A stretch of 64,000 nt of DNA from Notolepis coatsorum (GCA_963971535.1 OZ020585.1:26861654-26925653); one strand, 5' to 3'; shown: positions 1 through 11,809, counted from the first letter of the stretch. Translations and numbers: made by a program. The notes: generated from the sequence alone by a model not told the origin.

Positions 1-19
1 TTGTGTGAAATACTTGCCA

Positions 20-521
20 GTATTGTAGACTACACTACAACATGCAGGGTTAACCACCTCCAAAACAAGACTACACCACAACATGCAGGGTTAACCACCT
101 CCAAAACAAGACTACACCACAACATGCAGGGTTAACCACCTCCAAAACAAGACTACACCACAACATGCAGGGTTAACCACCTCCAAAACAAGACTACACC
201 ACAACATGCAGGGTTAACCACCTACAAAACAAGACTACACCACAACATGCAGGGTTAACCACCTCCAAAACAAGACTACACCACAACATGCAGGGTTAAC
301 CACCTCCAAAACAAGACTACACCACAACATGCAGGGTTAACCACCTCCAAAACAAGACTACACCACAACATGCAGGGTTAACCACCTACAAAACAAGACT
401 ACACCACAACATGCAGGGTTAACCACCTCCAAAACAAGACTACACCACAACATGCAGGGTTAACCACCTCCAAAACAAGACTACACCACAACATGCAGGG
501 TTAACCACCTCCAAAACAAGA
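20..521. repeat. 41-bp minisatellite
   Basis: About 12 copies of a 41-bp unit containing CATGCAGGGTTAACCACCT, nearly identical. A C-to-A variant at positions 224 and 388 recurs exactly 164 bp (four units) apart, suggesting amplification in four-unit blocks. Confidence 0.95.
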
Positions 522-761
522 TTCTGAAGTGCTAGAGGACGATGATTCTCTGCATGTTATGGTGATAAAAACCTTTTGGTTTTGTGACCCTGTTTGTTTT
601 CGGTTCGCTCTGAACCTGGCCAGAACTCCAACCATGGTACTCTCCAAGTTAGCTAATAGCTTTGCTTCCACTACACTACTGGCAAGTAACAAACCAAACT
701 ATCCCTTTAACTCAGTTTTCTCATATCAAAATATATATTGGCAACAACATTTTTTTTTTTT
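522..761. other. unassigned intronic sequence
   Basis: Apart from a T-tract at 751-764, nothing was recognised. The short open frames crossing it run into the minisatellite or the foldback element and show no domain. Confidence 0.5.
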
Positions 762-1059
762 TTTAAAGGGAAACTCCAACATTTTGGGAAATTTGCTTAT
801 TTGGCATCTACCCTGGAGTTAGACAAGAAGATACATACCCTTTTTCTTCTCTGTGCATGCAGTAGGAGTAGGAAGACACGCACCGTTAGCCTAGCTTAGC
901 GTCAGTCACTGGAAGTAGGTTCCTCCATTAGCCTAGTTCCCAACGTCTTCCTACTCCTACTGCATGCACAGAGAAGAAAAAGGTATGCATCTTCTTGTCT
1001 AACTCCAGGGTAGATGGCAAATAAGCTAATTTCCCAAAATGTTGGAGTTTTCCTTTAAA
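762..1059. mobile_element. foldback element (298 bp, arms about 120 bp)
   Basis: The left arm begins TTTAAAGGGAAACTCCAACA and the right arm ends TGTTGGAGTTTTCCTTTAAA. The arms stay complementary through the CTACCCTGGAGTTAGACAAG and TGCATGCAGTAGGAGTAGGA segments, leaving a loop of about 60 bp with repeated GTTAGCCTAG. No clear TSD was seen. It could be a non-autonomous DNA transposon with long inverted repeats. Confidence 0.8.
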
Positions 1060-1183
1060 TATAGTTCAGGCCTAACGCACACAGGAGATAGGAATATAAT
1101 AATTGAATGTGGACGGAAGTGGGTGTGGCCATTAATCCACACACTACACATACTGTAGCATGCCATGCACACTGAAGATCATC

Positions 1184-1279
1184 TTAACCCTTTCACTGCC
1201 GCACTACCAAACGGTTAACCCTTTCACACAAGTGATAGTAAAGGGTTAACCTTCTGTCGTGTGGCAGTGAAAGGGTTAA
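1184..1279. mobile_element. TTAA-flanked palindromic MITE-like repeat
   Basis: TTAACCCTTTCACTGCC at the left is mirrored by GGCAGTGAAAGGGTTAA at the right, with TTAA at both ends (1184-1187 and 1276-1279). TTAA is the piggyBac-type target duplication. Related sequence occurs at 9103-9321, 11810-11925 and 46063-46100. Confidence 0.6.
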
Positions 1280-1372
1280 ACAACATAATAGGGTCCTGGT
1301 GAACATAGATTGATCACACCACCTAGTTTTAGTTTACAAGACGGGGAAATCTGGCTTCCATTTATTTGTGCA

Positions 1373-1635
1373 GAGACGGATCAGTGGCTCAGTGTAGCCG
1401 CATAACATTAAAGATCAAAGTCAACCGAATTCAAGGGGCCCATGTGGATGTACTGTTGTGTTGTTGAAGTCATTGTAGGTATTGTGTAAGTGTTGTTTGT
1501 CTATAAATGTTAATAAAAAAATTTAAGTTAAAAAAAATAAAAAATATCAAAGTAAGATATTGAGCGCCATTTGGTAAAATGTCCGGTGTCACCGTGAGTT
1601 AATTCCACGTCACCGCAGCAACCCTAACCTAGAGA
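1373..1635. repeat. dispersed repeat family U1, copy A (interrupted)
   Basis: Two pieces (1373-1421 and 1546-1635) match continuous sequence at 31140-31310: a block around ACATTAAAGATCAAAGT, then GATATTGAGCGCCATTT and ACCGCAGCAACCCTAAC. A retroposed insert separates them. Other copies lie at 30560-31320 and 32215-32690. Family unknown. Confidence 0.6.
1422..1545 (+). mobile_element. short poly(A)-tailed retro-insertion
   Basis: This 124-bp insert ends in an A-rich tail with AATAAA and is flanked by the duplication ATCAAAGT (1414-1421 and 1546-1553). The uninterrupted copy of the host repeat near 31170 confirms the empty site. The source family was not recognised. Confidence 0.65.
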
Positions 1636-1639
1636 GCAT

Positions 1640-3395
1640 GTTGTTGAGCGTCCTGCCCTCTCACACACAGACACCTTCCTCATTCCACATCCCATCACAC
1701 TCTTGCCTAAGACTCTTGAGCTATGAATGATTACAACAGAATCCATTATCAGCCTCCTTTAGAAGTGCAATTACAGGGAAAGAGAACAGTCCCTCAGAGT
1801 CTGTAGGTACGACACGACACCAAAGCTACTTTTTAAACCAAGAGTAAACCGCCTCCTCCTTATACAAGCTAGCTTTCAGCCTGTGCCCATACGAAAACTC
1901 CCACTCTCGCTGTGGAGATGAAGTCAAGTGGGTGAGGTGAGGGCTTTGGCAGGTCAACTCCCCTGAGACCTGGCTTTGGGTTTGTTTCAGGTATTTGAGG
2001 TGAGCGGAGGGGGGTTAACGCAGAGGGGGCGAGGAAGCGCTACCTGGCGTGCGCCTTTCAGAGAGGCGATGACTGGGAATAATGTTATCTGGGGGATTTC
2101 CACTGTGTACATTCTACTGGCACAAGCCTCCCAGACACCTTCTGGGAGGGAGAGGGAGAGAGAGTGAACAAATATACATGGATAAAGAGTTGTGGTAATA
2201 AAACCCAGAAGTGAACAAAGCTGCGCTGTACAGAGGCACCTTTACTGGTCCAAAGCACTCAGAAATTAGTTTTTTTTTCTCAGGGGAATAAAAAAAAAGA
2301 AACTCTGGAATTCAGAATTCACAACTCTGTAGACACCATGAATAATGTCTATTGATTGACGTGTTCCCAAAAAAATTTAACATGTGTTACAATTGCCGTT
2401 GAGATCCTTTTAAAGCGGTAATGTGTAATTATCTTTAATTAAATGACGTTCTGGAACGTGTGCAGAACAACATGAGACCACCGGCGCTCCTTCGTCACAC
2501 TGCTGCTCTAGGCTCAAGCGGTCTGGCGTGACGGGCTTGGTCAGCCGTCTCCTCATACCAGACGTGTTCCTGGAACAAACAAAAGACGTTGTGATCGCTT
2601 CTTTGTTTCACAGAACCCAAGGTATTTTTTTTTTGTTTTCCTGCAGCAATGGAAAACAGATATGCAGCCACCGAGGAACCTGCTGTGCAGAAAGTCTGTG
2701 TGCATGGAGAAGAAACCCACAGACAAGGAGGAGCCTGGAAGGATAAGGCAGCAGTCCCTGTGAGACAAGGTATTGATATTTCTTCATCTCATGGAGCTGT
2801 GATTAACACGACACAAGGATTCAATGTCCCGATGATCTTTGGACGTGTGTGAGAGGCCTACGTTTATATCTAGGTGTGAAGATCCCACATCTGGAGTGAG
2901 ACCCCCCCCCCCCCCCCCCCTCAACTTATCTCATCTGTGTTTGGGAGTCTTCTCCTAACCAGACCCATAGCAGCGACATCAGATTCTCACATCCTCCACA
3001 CATTCCAGTTGTACTACTCTCCCAGCCTGCCGGGGGAAGTCCTACCCCACCCACGTATTGGCTGCTAACTTATTCATGTACTCATTAACCCCCCTGGTGT
3101 GTACAGGCAGTGGAGATAGAGGAGGATAGACCTAGATCCTGTAGCAGACGAACAGGAGTCTCCCCCGATTCCAGGTTTCACATTGGGAACACAGTCAAGA
3201 GTCTGTTCTGCCGGATGGCAGCTTTGTCAGAGCCATCCGGGGGGTAGAACATTAATGGGAAGGGAACGGTAACCTTTAAATCATTAATCAGGTAGTGTTT
3301 ACCACTCCTGACAACCTGCGGACCGGCCGAGGGTCTGACTGCTTGATGTTCAGCAGGGCCCTCCCATGAGTCTGACTTGTCCTCCTGTCTGTCTC
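1640..3395. other. unassigned intronic sequence
   Basis: No gene or known element was recognised. Simple tracts include GA at 2150-2163 and poly(C) at 2903-2921. Overlapping short open frames on opposite strands at 2528-2852 show no recognisable domain. Confidence 0.5.
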
Positions 3396-3396
3396 G

Positions 3397-3605
3397 TCTG
3401 GCTGGTGGACTGTGTGTCTGCACACTGTGTCTTTCACTGGCTTATCTCTCTGATCTGATGGATTGATGTTCTTCAGTGTCTTACGTTACATCCGTCTGTC
3501 CTTGTGTCTGTCATCATGTCAGTCTCACCTGATCCGACTGGCTGCCTTTCGATTTATTCATTAAGTTACTGCCTTCTCTGAATATATCCGTCTGTCTCTT
3601 ATCTC
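3397..3605 (-). repeat. dispersed repeat, inverted partner of 6135-6342
   Basis: The reverse complement of 6135-6342 aligns along the whole segment: GGCTGGTGGACTGTGTGTCT, TTTCACTGGCTT, GACTGGCTGCCTTTCGAT and TAAGTTACTGCCTTCTCTGA are shared. The two copies are about 2.5 kb apart in opposite orientation, on either side of exon 5650-5805. Confidence 0.85.
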
Positions 3606-4260
3606 TCCCTCTCCGTCTCTCTCGCTCTCTTGAATAGGCAGCAGTGCACCCGGAGGCTGTGAAGGATGCCTCTCTTTCACACAAGTCTCTCTTCTCAGAC
3701 TGGCTATGCTCTCCACTCCATCCATTTGTTTCATTCTTTCTCTTTTGCATCACCCCGACTCTCTCCTCGTCTCGCCCCCTGCGAAGCATGCCAATTCTTC
3801 ACCTCTTTGCATAGTTTCCCGGGCAGATTTCAAAGGGAGGTCCACATCCCAAAGCTAAACACTGGATGATGGTTTGTGCTCCCCAAAATATCCTCTATTG
3901 TTTACAAAACAAGCTTAAAGCCAATCTAGCAGCTGCATGTGTCAAGAGTTTCCGTTATCCGGTAATACATTTTTATTTTTTACAATTTTTTTTTAATCTC
4001 TCCGGTTATAATGTAGCAGTAGCAGAGGTGTGTCTCTCTGCTTCAGTACTGCAGAGGTGTGGCTCTCCGCTTCAGTACTGCAGAGGCTCTGCGAGTGAAA
4101 CGTCTCGTTCACTGACAAAGACTGAAACGGATATATATCTTCGGAGGGTCCCTCTCCATTTATGTAACTCGACTCAACAACACAGTCAACAGCCTGAGTC
4201 TTCAGTCAAAAACATTATGACTAAGTTAGTCTGACATTCTGACACGTTATGCCCGTGAGT
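3606..4260. other. unassigned intronic sequence
   Basis: It holds a CTC-rich tract near 3605-3640 and a short direct repeat (CAGTACTGCAGAGG) at 4044-4085. The 122-codon open frame at 3866-4234 shows no domain or conserved motif and is not called. Confidence 0.5.
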
Positions 4261-4268
4261 GTATCGAC

Positions 4269-4876
<608 letters not shown>

Positions 4877-5097
4877 CTATTGACGGGACTTGTTTGGAAT
4901 ATAATGTAAAAGCAAAAGCCTACTTTTCAATAAACTAAATTGACCTGAATGTTGATGCCATCCGAATCTCTCATGCAATTTGCTCCTACACACATGTAGG
5001 CTGCATGACTCACTCCACACGCCCACGCACTCCCATCTGTATCCACATTAGGTACAAAACACAGATCCACATGTTTACAAAACACGCACACATCCTA

Positions 5098-5643
5098 TTA
5101 CGCACATACAGGAGGCTGGGGGCACATACAGGAGTGTGGCTGGGGGCACATACAGGAGGCTGGGGGCACATACAGGAGGCTGGGGGCACATACAGGAGGC
5201 TGGGGGCACATACAGGAGGCTGGGGGCACATACAGGAGTGTGGCAGGGGGCACATACAGGAGGCTGGGGGCACATACAGGAGGCTGGGGGCACATACAGG
5301 AGTGTGACTGGGGGCACATACAGGAGTGTGGCTGGGGGCACATACAGGAGGCTGGGGGCACATACAGGAGGCTGGGGGCACATACAGGAGGCTGGGGGCA
5401 CATACAGGAGGCTGGGGGCACATACAGGAGTGTGGCAGGGGGCACATACAGGAGGCTGGGGGCACATACAGGAGGCTGGGGGCACATACAGGAGGCTGGG
5501 GGCACATACAGGAGTGGGGGGCACATACAGGAGGCTGGGGGCACATACAGGAGGCTGGGGGCACATACAGGAGTGTGGCAGGGGGCACATACAGGAGTGG
5601 GGGGCACATACAGGAGTGGGGGGCACATACAGGAGTGGGGGGC
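5098..5643. repeat. 20-bp minisatellite abutting the splice donor
   Basis: Tandem units of about 20 bp (core GGGGGCACATACAGGAGGCT) with longer variants carrying GTGTGGC and short variants GAGTGG, roughly 25 copies. The array ends at the GTGAGT donor of exon 5650-5805. The units carry no stop in most frames on both strands, which explains several long spurious open frames here. Confidence 0.95.
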
Positions 5644-5649
5644 ACTCAC

Positions 5650-5805
5650 CCACACAGTTGTCACAGAGGCTACAGTGGGAGGCGCGCGGAGGCCTGAAGA
5701 TCTTGCAGGTGAAGCAATACTTGAGCTTGACCGTCTGCCCGTTAATGACCACCTCCTTCGTCCTGGGGGGCGGGCGGTAGCCCGAACTGGAGCCGTTGGC
5801 TACAT
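5650..5805 (-). CDS. zdhhc14: zdhhc14-like palmitoyltransferase, coding exon (probably exon 3)
   Basis: The 156-bp exon encodes [19 protein letters not shown], then [17 protein letters not shown], then [15 protein letters not shown]. This is the start of the DHHC cysteine-rich domain: C-x2-C, the R-P-P-R stretch, H-C-x2-C-x2-C, whose cysteines and histidine bind structural zinc. The remainder (ERFDHHCPW in the family) must come from the next exon, left of position 1. Both ends are phase 1: two bases complete the Asp codon begun in exon 55458-55618, and the last base G starts the next codon, expected to be Glu. The acceptor is ctctag (AG at 5806-5807) and the donor is GTGAGT (5649-5644). [11 protein letters not shown] and HCSLCDNCV match remembered ZDHHC14 better than ZDHHC18 (REVLINGQMVK) or ZDHHC9 (INNQIVK). 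Reading past the donor stays open through the adjacent minisatellite. Confidence 0.9.
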
Positions 5806-5812
5806 CTAGAGA

Positions 5813-5849
<37 letters not shown>
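5806..5849 (-). repeat. (CT)n microsatellite forming the 3' splice-site pyrimidine tract
   Basis: On the plus strand this is an almost pure GA run. Read with the gene it is about 40 nt of CT ending in CTCTCTAG directly at exon 5650-5805, so the pyrimidine tract of the acceptor is itself a microsatellite. Confidence 0.85.
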
Positions 5850-5851
<2 letters not shown>

Positions 5852-6103
5852 TTGATTTACCACTTCCCTCGGAAACAATGCGTCATGAACCAGAGGGTAA
5901 CTCAGTGTTATCTGGCTCACAGACAACCTGCTAGCAACACGTTGGGACGCCTTGGGATCTTTCACCCGTCGCCACCCTGCTGCTGTAGCTACAGTGTACA
6001 GATTAAACCTCAGTCAGACCAAGTCTTGGAAGTAAAATTCAACATTCTCCCTGTATGTTAGGGATTAGTGGCCGATGCCGATATTTAGAGAACTAGATGA
6101 CAG
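5850..6103 (+). repeat. dispersed repeat family U2, copy 1
   Basis: Shared almost base for base with 30236-30471 (TTGATTTACCACTTCCCTC, GAACCAGAGGGTAACTC, ACAGACAACCTGCTAGCAAC, GTTAGGGATTAGTGGCCGAT), and partly with 21274-21330. All three copies sit next to GA microsatellites. No coding potential was seen. Confidence 0.8.
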
Positions 6104-6134
6104 GAGACACTGGTATTTATTTAGTGAGGCAGCA

Positions 6135-6342
6135 AGGTAAGAGACAGAGGGATAGATTCAGAGAAGGCAGTAACTTAACGAATACATCGAAAGGCAGCCA
6201 GTCAGATGAGGTGAGACAGACGAGATGACAGACACGAGGACAGATAATAAGGTAAGACACAGAAGAACATCAACCATCAGATCAGACAGACAAGCCAGTG
6301 AAAGACAAGAGTTCAGACACACAGTCCACCAGCCAGAGGAGA
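6135..6342 (+). repeat. dispersed repeat, inverted partner of 3397-3605
   Basis: See 3397-3605. The two copies face each other across exon 5650-5805, its GATA array and the minisatellite. Confidence 0.85.
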
Positions 6343-6619
6343 AAGAGAAAATTATTGAGGCTTACGTGTTAAAAGCTACAGGTCTTAACATCCAGGTGCC
6401 AGGTAAAAAAATCTCAAACTCCGTCCTCTTTTCTAGATCCTCCAATCACAACTATTGCTTCCCTCAACGTTTTTCTTTTGGTTGCAATTGTGACCAATAA
6501 CAAAGTGAGAAAATCCAGTTGGCCAATCATATAGTTCACTGCAGCTCAACAGCCAATGAGGGGAACGGTCAGGAGGTGTCTATGAATTCTGCATTTGAAG
6601 ACCTGAAGACCATCGTCTG

Positions 6620-7001
6620 TAGGGTTGGGCATCGTTTGGATTTGAACGATTACGGTTCCGATTCTGATTCTCCATTTCTATTCCTGTTCTAAACGATTCT
6701 CGATTCCGATTCTTTGAGGTGCAGGTCAAAATAGGTCACCGCTTATTTCGCAGGAGATTTTTTATATTTTTTTGAAAAACCTTAAATTTTTTTCATACTA
6801 TTCATAGTCAGTTGACTTGATACAGTTTAATTTGGTTGCTGTACTGTAACTAGGGTATTAATTAACAAGGTAAAAAAAATAAAAACGTTTTTTATTTTTT
6901 TTAAGAATCGAAATTTAGAATCGAAATGCAAATATGTTACTTCCAGAACCGGAAGTTAGGAACCGGTTCCTATTAGAACCGGTTCTCGGTGCTCAACCCT
7001 A
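6620..7001. mobile_element. hAT-type MITE (382 bp)
   Basis: Inverted termini TAGGGTTGGGCATCG and GGTGCTCAACCCTA are flanked by a perfect 8-bp duplication ATCGTCTG (6612-6619 and 7002-7009). The interior is rich in GATTC/GAATC pairs and has no open frame. Confidence 0.9.
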
Positions 7002-7009
7002 ATCGTCTG

Positions 7010-7860
7010 CCTTGGATCCAATAACATGCTCTGGAAGGCTATTGCATATACGGACAGCAGTGTGTGTAGAACGCCTCCGTCCAAGGAGCGTGTTCTGGAG
7101 CGGGAGGTTGAGAGCATGATCTGGTGTGGCTGTGCGTAGGCGGGTAGTATGACGTCTGGTGGAGGGAGCGTGGCCTGGAGGCCCATGGGACGGTGGTAGG
7201 GATGCATTGTACGTCAGTGGTATTGTACGTCAAATAGTAATGAGCTTGAGTGTTAATAGTATAGACAGCATGATAAGTGTAGTAGTATAAGTATAGTAGC
7301 ATAGTAGTAGGGTACATACATAGTAGTAAAAGGCGTTTCGATGGCGTAAAGTTGGCTGGGTTTCGGCTGTCCCGACTGTGGTGGAGAGTTCGTTCCACCT
7401 TTGTGGAGCGAGGACAGAGAATAGCCGGCTTCACTTTGATGACCCTCCGGGAGCTCGGATAGGAGTAGATCTGAGGCGGCCAGAAGATGCAGATCGTAGG
7501 GGTCTTGAGGGTGTGTAGTTAGAGAACATTGACCGGAGGTAGGAGGGAGCCGTTCCCCTCGCTTGAAGCGGATTCGTGCGGCAATGGGAAGCCAGTGCAG
7601 CTCTCTCTCTCTCTCTCATCCAGGTAAGTGAGGCATATTCCATGACACCGCAGACTTGTGACTTTGTAGACCGTGGCTGGGCCCTTGGTGGTGCGTTTAC
7701 TGGCCACTCTCCTCAGTGCTCCCAGTTTCTGACCTGCCAGTTGCGATTGGAGGATCACGACAAGAGGGCGGGATTCGACTTGGGTCAATTGGCCCCCTGG
7801 GCAGCTTCATGGGCCATTCGCTCCATACTGATCATATGTGAGGCTGTGTGATGATGAGAC
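7010..7860. other. unassigned sequence, possible old dispersed repeat
   Basis: The stretch around 7380-7600 (GAGAGTTCGTTCCACC, GGAAGCCAGTGCAG) resembles, from memory, a repeat common in fish genomes. Overlapping open frames at 7039-7851 on both strands have no domain and are not called. Confidence 0.3.
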
Positions 7861-8671
7861 ACGAGGCCCCCGGTGCAACAAAATATAACTTTTAACACCC
7901 GACTTCTGAATGACACATCTTTACACCCACTAACATTATAACCAGTTCAGGTAACATAATACAAAATCTGCAATTAAAAAAAACACTCGAGCAAGTTACA
8001 TGCTCTCAGGACTACAAAGGGCCACATAATGGAGGTGAACGGAAAACGGATGGCTTTTGGCGAAGAGACAATGATGACAGGCTAAATGGCGAAGATGAGG
8101 AAAGATGATAGTGATTTTCCAGCCATAAAAAGGTAGAGAAGCCTGTAGCCTATTATTGCCGGGGCACTCGCTTTGAGCACTCTCACGCATGCGAGTGGGA
8201 GGGGGGGGGGGGAGAGAGTAAGAGAAAGAGAGAGTGTGCTCATGTGTGGGAAGACCATTTCGTACCACAGAGGCCCGTGACGGTGCCGGCTGAAAGTGGT
8301 GCGTGTGTGCGTGTGTGTGTGTGTGATAACCGTGTGGGTGTTTGACATTTTCAAGAGAGTTATAAACGCTGTCGCGATGAGTTAATTTCAATGCGCATTC
8401 GTTCTCTGCCGTGATCAACGCGTGCAGAGCCCTCTCTCCTCTCTTCTCCACGTTCACTCTGTTCCTCTCGCTTTCTCAGCAAACGAGAGGAAAGGAGAGA
8501 AAGTCCACATTAGAGCAGAACACCATGGGAGGATTGGGAGCATAGTTTTCATCTACGACCCGTATCGTATAGAGAGAGCGCTTCAAGTGCCCGCGGTACA
8601 GGGAGATATTACAGTGACGTTAGCTGCCATCGTGGAGCTCGGTCAAAATTGTTGGAATGGAATGTTATGAT
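7861..8671. other. unassigned sequence with simple repeats
   Basis: Holds poly(G) at 8199-8212, GA-rich at 8212-8236 and (GT)n at 8299-8324. No gene was recognised. Confidence 0.5.
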
Positions 8672-8815
8672 GAATTGAAAATGGGGGGCCCTGATGTAAA
8701 CAAGACGAAAGTCCTTCTCTGGTCTGCATCCCCTTAACAATTGTGTGTATTGAGCCGTACTGTATTGTACCCGTTCTGCAATCTGTTAATAAAATGTTCA
8801 ATCAATCAATCAGTC
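8672..8815 (+). mobile_element. LINE 3'-end fragment family T, copy 1
   Basis: Shares GATGAATTGAAAATGGGG, GGTCTGCATCC, TTAACAATTGTGTGTATTGA and CTGCAATCTGTTAATAAA with 10317-10472 and, reversed, 30886-31018. It ends in an AATAAA signal and an (ATCA)n-like tail, as expected for a 3' UTR of a 5'-truncated LINE. Confidence 0.65.
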
Positions 8816-9102
8816 TACGTTTTATTTCCTGTTGAAGCTGATGGATGTCACAACTCTTTCAACTGCTGCTCATTGGACAATAGAGGAACCGTTAAATCCG
8901 TTAACAAAGGCCATAAAGCAGCCTCCAAAAATAAAGACACATTGCATCATAACGTTGGTACTGTACTGTAGGTGACCCCGGCGACCCGGTGGTTCGGCCC
9001 ACGTGCCCTTCAAATGCTGCCGAATGTGAGCAGCACCGACGACGTGGTCATGGCGCCAAACATCCCGCCTCCCGCTTATCGACCCGTTCTATTTTCACAT
9101 GC

Positions 9103-9321
9103 TTAACCCTTTCACTGCCACACGACAGAAGGTTCACCCTTTACTATCACACTACCGATGGTTACCGTCGGTAGTGTGATAGTAAAGGGTTAACCGTCTG
9201 TCGTGTGGCAGTGAAAGGGTTAACCCACCGGCTGTCGTGTGGCAGTGAAAGGGTGAACCTTCTGTGTATTGTCGCAGTGAAAAGGGTTAACCGTTTGGTA
9301 GTGCGGCAGTGAAAGGCTTAA
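9103..9321. mobile_element. compound TTAACCC palindrome cluster
   Basis: A 120-bp palindrome (TTAACCCTTTCACTGCCA mirrored by TGGCAGTGAAAGGGTTAA, centred near 9162) is followed by two further right-arm-like copies ending in CTTAA. It is the same family as 1184-1279. Confidence 0.65.
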
Positions 9322-9799
9322 AAAGGGGCATTTTGCACATAGTCTCACACATATCCGAAGGCTCTAAACTGTTTTGCACACATTCGTTCAGTTTGACAGT
9401 TTGAGAGGTAATGAGTTTGAATGTGATGTTGACCACAGCCAGGGGTGGGAAAGTTCACTTTCTACATGAACTAGTTCAGTTCACAGTTCACATTATTTTT
9501 TAAATGAACTAGTTCAGTTCATAGTTCATAATTCAAAATTTTAAAAAAAGTTCATGGTTTCAAAAATGAACTAATTTATAGTTTATAGTTCTTTTATTTT
9601 TATTTTTTTATAGATTTTTCACGTACAGTTACTTACATTACAAAAACACACATTGGGACAAGGGGGGGGGGGGGTCCTCCAGTTCATCTATGCCATCATC
9701 CACACCATAAGCAAGCAAAAACAAAAGAAAAAGAAAAACAAGCAAAAAGGAAAGCAAACCAAGACAGGCACTGTACAGTATTGCACTTGCCTCGAGCCC

Positions 9800-10270
9800 A
9801 TTCACATGTAGACATACATATATTTATTTTTTTCTATCCTAGGTCTGTCCATACAATGGGGCATTGGGCCTTTAGAAGGATCAGCAGGAAAATAGTCTAA
9901 TAGTGGGGGCCACACCTCCTGAAAGGAAGCGTCGTTGCATCTATGCATTGAACAGAGTCTTTCATGGGGTAGCACACCGAAGATCTCTCTATACCACATT
10001 TGTATAGATGGAGGCTTATCCTTAATCCAGTTTATCAGAATGCATTTCCGGGCTGAAAGTAGAAGTTTAGTTTGAAAATGTCGCTTAACCCACGTGCCAC
10101 TTGGCCCCAGAACCTGGATAAACACTTAGATTCCCAAAAGTAGTGATAGTAGGTACCCAGATCTGTTTGACATTTCGAACATAAAGGAGATATTGAACGG
10201 TCCATTTTGTTAGTTCTTTTTTCAATACGTTGCTGCGAGCTATTGTATTTGCAAATCTGGTATGTCATAA
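9800..10270 (-). pseudogene. L1/Tx1-type LINE ORF2, C-terminal remnant
   Basis: Minus-strand translation gives a CCHC-type C-terminal motif, CSKCQTDLGTYYHYFWESKC, followed by RFWGQV. After a frameshift near 10060 it continues as KLLLSARKCILINWIKDKPP then MWYREIF. This order (zinc knuckle, FW, ARK-ILxxW) is typical of the last 200 residues of L1-clade ORF2. It is 5'-truncated, lies inside the hAT element 9440-11212, and is not the family of 14590-20844, whose equivalent motif differs. Confidence 0.7.
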
Positions 10271-10316
10271 ATGTATAGATGTAGCAGTACTGTCTATCTG
10301 TATGTCATGTATTTTC

Positions 10317-10472
10317 ATATGTCCTGATGAATTGAAAATGGGGGACCCTGATGTAACCAAGACAAAGGTCTTTATCTGGTCTGCATCCGCTTAACAATTG
10401 TGTGTATTGAGCTGTACTGTATTGTACCCATTCTGCAATCTGTTAATAAAGTTTTCAACCAATCAAGCTATT
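10317..10472 (+). mobile_element. LINE 3'-end fragment family T, copy 2
   Basis: Near-identical to 8672-8815, ending TGTTAATAAAGTTTTCAACC. It lies inside hAT element 9440-11212. Confidence 0.65.
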
Positions 10473-11258
10473 ATTTTGTAAAGTTATTGAACCACAGACA
10501 GCAATCGGAATACTGGCATTTCCATAACGCTTTGCTGCCGCCCATTCAGTCCACACTATTAGCAGCTGCAGCTTTCATCTCTACAGTATATTTTCAAAAA
10601 CATGAGGAAAAACTTTGCTTGAATGGTCTTTATTATGAAAACTAAAACAGGACGTTTGCATATTCTCAATGTGCCGTTTAAGGTTTGCTGTCGATGTCAA
10701 TGTACGGACTTGCTTCTTCAAACCGGGTGGACAAAGTTTACAAACAAACGAGTCAGTACTGACTTTAACGTTAAACTCTTTTAAATGCTCATACGCCGAC
10801 GTCTAGAGGTAGAGTCTGACTCTGAGCGAGTGCTGCTGCAGCTCTCGGCTTCTGCTCGCCGATTCCGCTGTTCCACTGTTTGTTGTGAGGAGGAGTCTGA
10901 TGACGTAGCCAGGGGGTGACAGGCGCGTTGCCAGATCGGGTGGTTTTCCGCATAATTTTGAAGCCTGTTTACGGTGTGTTTTAACTGGGTTTTCGGCTGA
11001 AAGGCATATGAAATCTGGCACACCTTTGAATGCGGTTATAATAGAGTGCTAAGAATGAACGCACTTTTGAACGCCGTTATACAGCGCTGAGAATGAACGC
11101 GTTCTCAATTACGTTCATTTAGCGGATATACAGTACGTTCAGTTCACGTTCGCCCAAAATACGAACGCGTTCATGAACGATCGTTCATTGAACGCGTTCA
11201 GGTACATCACTGACCACAACCAGTGGTGTCATCAGAGGACACGGACTCATTGTTAATC

Positions 11259-11321
11259 AATGAAATGATGTAGATGAAAAAATAGCCGTATCTCCATTTA
11301 TTTCATCTACATCATTTCATT
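11259..11321. repeat. 21-bp perfect inverted repeat
   Basis: AATGAAATGATGTAGATGAAA at 11259-11279 is exactly complementary to 11301-11321, with a 21-nt loop. It lies just outside the hAT element. Confidence 0.85.
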
Positions 11322-11809
11322 GGGCCGTAATGACGGATTGCACAAGGATTCAGTGAGATATTCAAACTCATTCACTCTCGATAACCGTGAAGTGCCCCTT
11401 TAAGACTGCTGTCGTTGCTCAATGAGGGTTAATGGAGCTTTCAGCTCTTCTCTGATATTGTATACAGCCTTCACTTGGCAAAGCCACAAGAAAACACACA
11501 ATTCTAACTGCAATACGTCCACTTAAGCATCACAAAACCTCTTTACACTTGTGCCTCCAATAACAAAGAGCAGACAACGCAGGGCTGAATCTGTGCTGCC
11601 ATCAGTTTTCACGGACACTCTTATTGCCATTTAACGGCCTTCAGAAATCAACTGCAGCCTGCAGGGCTGTCCTCATCCTCATCTAATGGAATTATCAGTC
11701 GACCAATAGCTTTTTCGACTTATAGATTGTTGATTTAATCAACAAATCTGTGAAATTGTGTTTTCCAAATGCGATCGGTGTAGAATTACCTCTTTAAATC
11801 TTATGCTTA
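11322..11809. other. unassigned intronic sequence
   Basis: Nothing recognised. Confidence 0.5.

Larger units (their letters stand above)
9440..11212. mobile_element. hAT element with LINE fragments inserted
   Basis: Starts CAGGGGTGGGAAAGTTCAC and ends GGTACATCACTG. Flanks ACCACAGC (9432-9439) and ACCACAAC (11213-11220) match at 7 of 8 bases. The ends are dense in GAAC/GTTC motifs (AGTTCAGTTCA, GAACGCGTTC). The middle is occupied by an L1 3' fragment on the minus strand and a family T tail on the plus strand. No intact transposase was seen. Confidence 0.7.

Noticed and set aside
5010-5809. Six overlapping long open frames, including 188-296 residue Cys-rich products
   Set aside because: They are translations of the 20-bp minisatellite; only 5650-5805 has gene-like sequence and splice sites.
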